A DNA stretch of 64,000 bases from Pogostemon cablin. Its lineage: Eukaryota; Streptophyta; Magnoliopsida; Lamiales; Lamiaceae. This document shows positions 55,750-64,000 of this stretch, one piece after another; the first letter of the stretch is position 1, and each line of letters opens with the position of its first letter. Position numbers and translations under genes: made by a program. The stretch lies in NCBI GenBank assembly GCA_023678885.1, contig CM042996.1, positions 12,520,602 to 12,584,601 of the forward strand, read 5' to 3'. The notes beneath the pieces are model-generated. The model was not told where the DNA came from and did not search any database. It saw only the letters and a list, made by a program, of their open reading frames with translations.

Positions 55750-57735
55750 CACCCTAAACTTAAAGTGTTGTTCGTCCCCAAACAACGAAAATGATAAAAC
55801 ATGGGGAGAGAGATTTTCACCTAGGAAAATACTAAACGAACATAAGTAAATAACACATCGATAGCAATAAGAATCACAATGTATGCTAAGTCATCCTACA
55901 ACATTAAACTCATGACATGAGGAATTAAAAAAAGTTCAATCACAAGAGAACAAAGTGTAATATAGTCCCTCTTTGTCAAAGCCTCACAATGGGATATCAA
56001 TTTCACTCAACACTCTTTAAAGTATGGTAAATCAACATTCATTAACCGATTGGCTCGACTCGCTATAAGCTTGCTCATGGACTACATTCACAAACCACCA
56101 AAGCTTCAATCAATGATCAAAAAGGTCTTTCATTAAGGATGTAATGATAGGCTCTTTGGTAGGGTAGGAAGAATATGGTAATAGTGACTAAACAAGTGTA
56201 AGTAATTGAAGAGATGGCCAATTTCTCCAACTTCTCCACTTTTCTTTCTTCCTTTCTTGTCTTTAATGTTCACAAGCACTAATTATCAACTTTTCTTGGA
56301 TTGAACTACTTTCAATGCGTGCTTCCTTCTTCGAACTTTTAAGTACTTGAGCATATTATTATTGTTTTGCTCATTTTCTTGTTTTAAAGGTTGCATGTAC
56401 ATTCTTGCTTGTGGTCTTTTCATCATTTTTCTTACTTGTTTACCATTTCCTTTCTTCTTTTGCACAATAACTCATCAAACCTTTCTAGTCACCATCTCCT
56501 CCATCACCCCACACTAATGTATGTATATAAGGCTTAAGTTGGTAATCATGGCTTGTAATGTGCTAATCACAAGAAATAGACTTAAAGGCTCAAAGTGGTT
56601 AACTAAGGATGATGTTCATGGTAGGGAAATATATGGCAATGACTATTAATAACAAGGATGGCCTTAAATCATGTCACTAATCTCCACTAATCGGGTTCAT
56701 TCCTATAGTCCTTGAGCAAATTCTAACTTATCAAACACAACCAATCCACTTATAAAGAAAAATACCATGTATGCACGGTTGAGGCTCAAACGCTCACAAG
56801 TTAGTGCTTGGACCTTAAGAGACTTATTACACCACATTCATCTTAAAATTGAACAAGTTAAATAAAATATGTCAAAATTCGAAAGTGTAGAGATTCTTAA
56901 TCATATTTTTTCATCACTTATTACCTCAACATGTCATCACTCACATTCAAAAATGACTCACGACCTCCCTAAACAAACCACCAAACAACCCTAGATAAAA
57001 ACAAAAATACACACAAAACATATAAGAAAAGACATACCAAACAACAAACAATAGAAAAACACATAACATGCAAAAACAACAAAATCATCCATCATAGATA
57101 ATGAAGAACACATTCATAACATCCATGACGATTAAGCTCACAAACATCTCATCCTTGATTGAAAAGTAAATCCTAAATTACGAAAGTAAACTTCCCACAA
57201 ACATAACACATGAAGTAGCATGCTAATCACATCAATCCAAATCAAATAAAATTATGCTAAGCACATAGAAGTGGTAGGGTGTAGAGTGAACTCCCTTAGA
57301 AAGGCATTTCGTAGTAAACTTTGTTAGCTCCAAGCTTAATTCGTGCTTCCAATACCCTTCATGCATGCTCAACAAAACCATTAGCTCAATAATTTCATTA
57401 AAAATATGGACTATCATGTACTTCAACACAACCAAACGGACCAAATCAAACCAAAACTTATGAGAAAAATTTCAAAATTAGCCCAAAAATACGAAAAGTA
57501 TATGCTTTCAAGAGAAAAAGTATGTCACACCATACCATATCCCCAAACTTAAATTGAAATAAGAGTTTTGAATTAAGTTTGCAAAAAGTGGTGTGACGAA
57601 CTTACACACTTCAATTCAAGCACCCTTCGTATCTTTAAAACTCCTTCTTCTCACAAGCACAATCCACCTTCAAGGCCAAAAATGCAAAACAAAAAGAAAT
57701 ATTTACAATCCTAAACTACTATAGGATACGATCTC
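55750..57735 (-). other. Athila non-coding part between pol and 3' LTR, with two polypurine tracts
   Basis: Matches, inverted, parts of 18944-19330 and 24200-25395 in the other Athila copy, joined directly: the palindrome-rich leader, ORF-1 gene and nested LTR present there are missing here. A polypurine tract, AAGTTTAGGGTG on the minus strand, lies directly against the LTR (about 55750-55763), and a second, AAGTTTGGGGATATGG, is at about 57536-57552. No open frame of note. Confidence 0.7.
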
Positions 57736-60700
57736 TCAAGAGGTGAAGGTATCCACATATACCAACTCCCTTTTAGAGGGAGAATGGTAATGCTTCATCC
57801 TTTGACCATTAACCACAAAAGCACTTCCATTTAATCCTTCAAGCTTCTCGGAACCATCATCTCTAGCCTCAATCACTAAGTATGGACCGGTCCATTTGGA
57901 ATGAAGTTTTTCGGGGAACAACTTAAGTCTTGAATTGAGCAATAGAACCTTATCCCTCGTTTTGATCCTTTCATCGTGCTATCTTTTGAGCTTCTCCTTC
58001 AAAATCCTTGAGCTTGAATAAGCTTCTTCTCTAAACTATTCTAATTCAACCAATTGGAGACACATTTTCTTTCCGGATTCTTTCTCATCAAAGTTCAACT
58101 TCCAAAGGGCCCATAGTGCCTTATGCTCCAACTCCACAGGTAAATGGCATGCCTTCCCATAAACAAGCTTGTACGGAGAAAAACCTAAGGCGGTCTTGTA
58201 GGTCGTTTGATATGCCCAAAGGGCATCGTCAAGCTTAGAATCCTTCAATTTCCATTAACCGTCTTCTCAAGTACAAGCTTCACTTGCCTATTTGACACCT
58301 CCGCCAAGCCATTTGTTTGAGGATGGTAAGGTGTAGAAACCTTATGCTTCACTCTATAGTCATTCAAGAGCTTCTCAATAAGCTTGTTGATGAAGTGAGA
58401 TCCCCCATCACTAATCATGGCCTTTGGCACCCCAAATCTAGCAAAGATGTTCTTCTTTAAGAAAGTCTTGACCACTAGTGCATCATTTGTCCTTATCGGG
58501 ATTGTTTCTACCCATTTAGACACATAATCCACCGCAAGCAATATGTAAAGGTAACCATTGGAAGGCGGAAATGGGCCTATGAAGTCCATCCCCCATACAT
58601 CGAACACCTCAACTTCAAAAATGTTCCTCATGGGCATTTCATCACGTTGCCCTATACTTCCAATCCTTTGGTATCTATCACACCCCTTGATGTACTCCTT
58701 ACAATCTTTGAATAAAGTTGGCCAAAACAACCCCGATTGTAGGATCTTTGCCCCCATCTTTTGAAACCCAAAGTATCCTCTACAAGGTGAACTATGGCAC
58801 ATCTCCATGACACTTAACTTCTCGTCCTTTGGGATACACCTCCTTATGATCCCATCTAGACAATTCTTAAACAAAAGATGATCATCTCATAAGTACTCTT
58901 TGACATCATGATAGAACTTCTTCATTTGAGATTCGGTGAGATGATCCAGCTTGAGGCCACATGCTAAATAATTTATGAAATCCGCATCCACGGCCTCCCG
59001 GTCTCACACAAAGTGTGCATCCTTTGAAAATCAACTTGAAGGATCTCTTCATTCGGGAATACATCCTTAATGAACTCCATGGTTCCCTCTTCATCAACAT
59101 TTTCCAAGCGTGATAAGTGGTTGGCTATGACATTTTCGACCCCCTTCTTGTCATGTATCTCCACATCGAACTCCTGCAATAAAAGAACCCAACGAATTAG
59201 TCTAGGTTTAGCATATTTCTTACTCATCAAATACCTAATGGTGGCATGATCCGTATAAACAATGGTTTTCGTGCCAACTAGGTATGGACAAAATTTTTCA
59301 AAAGCATAAACCATGGATAATAACTATTTTTCTGTTGTGGTATAATTCTTTTGATTTGCATTGAACGTCTTTGATGCATAGTAGATCGCTCGAAACTTCT
59401 TCTCCCTCACTTGACCAAGCACCACTCCCAATGCATTGCCACTTGCATCACAATGCTGCTCAAAAGGCTTACTCCAATCGGGAGAAACAATGATTGGTAA
59501 AGAAATCAAGGCTTCCTTAATCACCGTGAAAGCATAAAGACATTCATCATTAAATTCAAATGGAGCATCTTTTTCAAGTAATTTACACAAAGGTTTGGCT
59601 ATGTTAGAAAAATCCTTTATAAAATGTCGATAGAACCTGGAGTGGCCAAGGAACGATCTAATCCCTTTTCATTCTTTGGTAGGGAAAGATGTTCAATGGC
59701 TACAACCTTCGCCCTATCAAATCTCAAACCTTTCTCTGATATATGATGCCCAAGTACGATACCCTCTTGAACCATAAAATGACATTTTTCCCAATTCAAG
59801 ACTAGGTTCGTATCTTGACATCGCTGCAATAGCATAGAAAGATTAGCCAAGCATTTATCAAATGAAGACCCAAACATGAAAAATCGTCCATAAACACTTC
59901 CATCACATTTTCAATCAATCCCTCAAAGATGGCCATCATGCAATGTTGAAAAGTAGCGGGGGCATTGCACAACCCAAAAGGCAACTTATAAAAAGCAAAC
60001 GTATCATACGGACAAGTAAAAGTTACTTTCTCTTGATCCTCGGGGGTTATCATGATTTGGTTGTACCCCAAGTAACCATCTAGAAAACAATAATATTTGT
60101 ATCCCACCAACCTATTAAGCATTTGATCAATAAAAGGCAAAGGAAAATGATCTTTATGAGTATTTTCGTTAAGCTTCCTATAATCATAACAAACTCTCCA
60201 CCCTGTTTTCACCCTTTTAGTAAGTTCTTCATCAAATTTCATTTTAACAATGGTTAATCCCCCTTTCTTAGCCACAACATGCAAAGGACTTACATGAGGA
60301 CTATCACTTATGGCATAAACAATTCTAGCATACAACCATTTCAAAACTTCTTTCCTAACAACCTTGCATAATGGAGTTCAAACGACGTTGAGGTTGTATG
60401 CATGTTTTACTCTCATCAATCAATCTAATATGATGCATTCAAATAGTGGGACTTATACCTTTCAAATCATCAAGACTCCACCCTATAGTACTTTTATGAT
60501 CTCTAAGCACCCTCAACAATTTATCAAGCTCTAGAGGTGAAAGGGATGATGATACAATTATCGGAAAGGTCTTGTCGTCCCCCAAGTACGCATACATAAG
60601 GTGATCGGGTAATGGGTTCAATTCCCCTTTTCCCTTTTCAACCTTTGACTCTTCATTCTCGACCTCCAATGGAAGGTACTCCCTCTTTCCATAGTACATC

Positions 60701-61574
60701 AACTTGGCTTCATCTTCTTGCATTTCCCTACAAGCATTCAAATCATGTAAGCAATCATTTATATCATCATCTTCTAAACAATATAAAGAAGAAGTAGAAT
60801 TTAAGGATAAAGTAAGAGAATGGCTTATGCTTGTCTCAAGAGGATCCTTGGATAGGAAAAATGAAATTTTCTTTTGAACAATCTCATCAATCAATTCAAT
60901 CCATCTACGTTCTTCTTTCTCATCCGGATGCCTCATAGCATTTCTCAAAGAAAACACAACTTTTTCTTCATTCATCCTCAAAGTCAATTCCCCTTTATGC
61001 ACATCAATTAAAGCCCTTCCCGTGGCCAAGAATGGACGTCCCAAAATCAATGGAACATTTGCATCGTCGTCCATGTCAAGCACTACAAAATCCACCGGGA
61101 ATATGAACTTCCAACTTTAACTAACACATCCTCAACTACTCCCTTAGGATAAGTCAAAGACCTATCCGCAAGTTGCAATGTAATGGACGTAGGCTTTACT
61201 TTCCTTATACCAAGTTTCTTAAAGATAGACATAGGCATCAAATTGATACTAGCCCCAAGATCACAAAGAGCTTTATGAACTTCACTCTTACCCATCTCAC
61301 ATGGTATGACAAAACTCCATGGATCTTTGAGCTTTGGAGGCAACTTCTTTTGAATTATGGCACTACACTCCTCCATCAAGTTGACGGTCTCATTCTCCAC
61401 TAAGCTCTTTTTTCTTGTCATGATGTCTTTCAAAAACTTGGCATAATGAGGCATTTGTCTCAAAGCATCCGCAAAGGGTATATTGATGTGGATTTTCTTG
61501 AAGATTTCCAAAAACTTTGCAAATTTTTCATCAAGCCCCTTCTTCAACAATCTATGTGGAAAAGGAATAGGCAC
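57736..61574 (-). pseudogene. Athila pol (protease, RT, RNase H, integrase), minus strand
   Basis: Protease: ALCDLGASINLMPMSIFKKL near 61270-61210. RT: KKGGLTIVKMKFDEELTKRV, FLDGYLGYNQI, LPFGLCNAPATFQHCMM and an intact catalytic FMDD near 59890 (the plus-strand copy has FIDE). RNase H: 59590-58973. Integrase: CHSSPCRGYFG and CDRYQRIG (one zinc-binding Cys is Tyr), then AVDYVSKWVETI, MISDGGSHF and NGLAEVSNRQ, so the catalytic DDE triad is kept. The tail ends FNSRLKLFPEKL-like at 57942-57736. Frameshifts near 61095, 59840, 59610, 59000 and 58250, with a stop near 58880. Confidence 0.85.
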
Positions 61575-61589
61575 TTGAGTTTTTGATAT

Positions 61590-63518
61590 GCTTCAACTAT
61601 CCCTTTCCAACTCCACTTCTTCCTCTTTCTTTTTCATTGATTTTGTTCTTTGCCATTTCTTTTCAACAACTTCCAACTCAATTACATTTGTTTCATCATT
61701 TTCTTTAGCTTCAACTTCTCCTTCTTCCACAATCTCTTCCTCAACCAACTTTTCCTCATTTCTCTTCTTTTCCACCTCATCATTTTCCAAAGGCATTGAA
61801 GGTCCTTCATAATTAGTTCAACTCCTCAAAGTAATTGCCTTGCATTGTTCTTTTGGATTCACAATGGTGGTAGAAGGAAATTTTCCTTTTTCATTCACGC
61901 TTAATGCATTGACAATTTGCCCCACTTGATACTCCAAGGCTTTGAACCTCTTATCATTAGCTTCATCGGCCTTTCTTCTTAATTCATCTTGAGCTCGTCT
62001 TGTCTCATCTTGAGCTTTATTAGATGCAATCAACTTCTCAATCAACTCCTCGGTTGTTGCTTTCCCTTCATTATTTGGTACTTTAGCTCCCGATGATACC
62101 TCGGAGGATAAGCAACCGCATTGCTCGAGTTTAAATAAGAGAAGTTATCTTACCTCCTTTGTTGTTGTGGATATGAGCTTCCACTTCCTTGACTATTGAA
62201 GCCTCCTTGCCTTGGTGGGTAGTTTCCTTGGTTGTGGTTGAAATTACTTTAGTAATTATTTTGATAGTTACCTTGGTAATTCCTTCCTTGCATGTATTGC
62301 ACATCCTCCACACGTGGCATTGTCATAGCCCATTGTTCCCCACTAACACTATTCGGAGGAAGCACACCTTGATCAAATTGGCCTTCAACCATATTAACTC
62401 CTTGATTCAAGCTCATTTGTCTCATTACCTCCGCCGCTATTATCTCAATAGTTGGCATACTTGGTTCCACACTAGCACTCTTCACACTAAACTGTTGCCC
62501 TTGATCGAAACTTTCAAATTCATAGCATCACTAACTCTCTCCGATGGCCATTAGTAGACATTTGTAGAAATCTCATCAAAAATTCTTATAGGCCTTTTTG
62601 GAGTCACACCAAGTACGGATCCACCAGCTGAAGCATCAACAAGCACTTTTTGACCATTTTCAAAACCTTCGCAGAAAAATCCCACTTGTTGATTTTCCAG
62701 AAAGTCATGTTGTGGACACTTGCATAGCATATCCTTAAACTGTTCCCATGCTTCATAAAAGCTCTCTTGAGGCATTTTCTTGAATTAGGTGATCAAACTC
62801 TTCATTTGAAGCGTCTTAGAAGGCGGAAAGTATTTGTTCAAGAACATTTGCGCAAGCTCATCCCATGTGTTGCATGTACCCGGAGTAATGGTAGATAACC
62901 ATGTTCGAGCACGACCTCTCAATGAAAATGAAAACAACCTCATCTTAATACAATCCTCGCTCATCTCATTCATCTTCACGGTATTGGCAATCTCAATAAA
63001 TTTAGTAAGATGAGCATTGGGATCTTAATTCGGGGTTCCACTAAATTGTTGTTCTCGCACCATAGAAATTAAGTCTGCTTTAAATTCAAAGTTGTTGACA
63101 TTTATTGGTGGATCCATCATTTATGGCATTGCCCTTGGCATGAAGAAATCCCGAATCACCCTTGGATCTACTTGAGGCATTCGATGCACCGGAGGTGGTG
63201 GTGGAGGTGCATAAGCATGCTTAAAACCTTGATGAAGCATAGCTTGTTGCACCAATTGTTGAAGCTAAGCTTGATTGTTAAGCTCTCCAAAATTTTGATG
63301 AGCTTGTTGAGGAGGATTAGCATTGACTTAGAGTGCTTGTGCGTTGTCTTGCACATTTTGCACCTGTCTCCATCATACTCAACGTCAACACGTTCATCTT
63401 GATTGTTCTCCATTAGATCACTCTTTTTGGTTTTGTTCTCCTTTCTCCTTCTTCAAAAAGTGTGTTCAATCTCTAAATCAATAGTTTCAACGTGTTTCCC
63501 CTTGGATCTTGTTCTCAT
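61590..63518 (-). pseudogene. Athila gag, minus strand
   Basis: Start ATG at 63518 (MRTRSKGKHVETIDLEIEHT). Same order as the plus-strand copy: the capsid core RGRARTWLSTITPG, WDELAQMFLNKYFPPSKT, SFYEAWEQFKDMLCKCPQH (62979-62551), an Asn/Gln-rich part, then KAQDETRRAQDELRRKADEA (62045-61818) and an acidic linker (61796-61593). Stops near 63330, 63250, 63028, 62785 and 61815 and several frameshifts. Confidence 0.82.
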
Positions 63519-63646
63519 ACACCTTCAAAATAAGAGAAGTTAGAACAAGATTTTCAAAAGCAATACAAATAAACAAATAAAATAAAAATATCTCTATTAA
63601 GATTACTCAAAATGTTCATTCTTCAAGATACTAGCAACCGTTACAT

Positions 63647-63664
63647 CCCCGGAAGCAGCGCAAT
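63647..63664 (-). other. Primer binding site of the minus-strand Athila element
   Basis: Minus strand reads TTGCGCTGCTTCCGGGG just inside the LTR, a mutated form of the usual Athila site (TGGCGCCGTTGCCGGGG). Confidence 0.7.
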
Positions 63665-63665
63665 T

Positions 63666-64000
63666 TGATTAGCCATTTTATAGTTGGGATGACCAATTCA
63701 ACAATTTATCGAACCACAGGGATGTAGGTACTGGTGTTTAAGTGATCTCACGTTTCTTGTAATTTTATAGAGATGAATCATCAAAGGGGTTGTTTATCAA
63801 ACAAACAAGAAAATAGTAATCAATGCAAGTAAACAATGAATGATCAAACCAACAAGATAGATTGATTAAAAGTGGTTTTCAAAATTGATTAAAAGTGAGA
63901 TTAACAACACTCAAGACGTGGTAATTTTAGGAATTATGTATCAAATTCATATGTATCATGGATATAGGATTAAAGGCTAACACTAAGTTCACCTAAACTC
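63666..64000 (-). repeat. 5' LTR of the minus-strand Athila element (partial)
   Basis: Starts TGATTAGCCATTTTATAGTT and matches 53877-54215 for its whole visible length. The rest is past the window. Confidence 0.88.

Larger units (their letters stand above)
53877..64000 (-). mobile_element. Second Athila-lineage element, minus strand, runs off the right edge
   Basis: 3' LTR at 53877-55749, 5' LTR from 63666 past the window. Read from the minus strand: 5' LTR, PBS, gag (63518 to about 61590), protease-RT-RNase H-integrase (61574 to 57736), non-coding part, PPT, 3' LTR. Gag and pol are nearly the same as those of the element at 11627-26879. It has no Athila ORF-1 gene. Gag and pol contain several stops and frameshifts. 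Confidence 0.9.

Overview
This is a stretch of plant nuclear DNA, very probably from a eudicot. The evidence is a spliced LRR receptor-like kinase gene at the left edge, CTCCCTCCGTCC-type Stowaway MITEs, an L1-type LINE with plant domain order, and Tat- and Athila-lineage Ty3/gypsy retrotransposons. Only one host gene looks intact in the part that is visible. Nearly everything else is transposable element sequence, mostly decayed, arranged as nested layers.

Layout. 1-2406: 3' part of an LRR receptor-like pseudokinase gene (three exons). 2783-5064: a MULE-like element, a non-autonomous DNA element with a 10-bp target duplication, and a Stowaway MITE. 5065-6330: AT-rich, no gene seen. 6330-7460: gene debris (an LRR scrap, a dispersed repeat, an ERD7/senescence-associated-like pseudogene). 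7466-41305: one Tat-lineage element of about 33.8 kb with matching 5-bp target duplications (AGTAC). It is so long because an Athila-type element (11627-26879) sits inside its pol gene and a solo LTR (39347-41072) sits inside its 3' LTR. The Athila copy itself contains another LTR (20514-22257). The Tat element also carries two genes on the opposite strand between pol and the 3' LTR. 41311-42800: more gene debris, including an LRR-XII-like receptor fragment. 43253-44368: three Stowaway MITEs. 44640-50740: a degenerate LINE. 51588-53876: a Stowaway MITE, a related LTR with a SINE inside it, and a Ty1/copia gag remnant. 53877-64000: a second Athila-type element on the minus strand, running off the right edge.

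How the parts relate. The retroelement genes are gag, protease, reverse transcriptase, RNase H and integrase; every copy has stops or frameshifts, so none looks autonomous. The two Athila copies are close relatives, but only the plus-strand copy has an Athila ORF-1-like gene in the env position, preceded by what looks like a spliced leader. The feature I find most unusual is that several Athila-type LTRs carry a cluster of a short (near-)palindromic word, and each LTR type uses a different word: GGTCGAAT/ATTCGACC, CAACTCGAGTTG, or CACG(A/G)(G/C)(T/C)CGTG. All family names rest on recognising motifs by eye; no searches were run.
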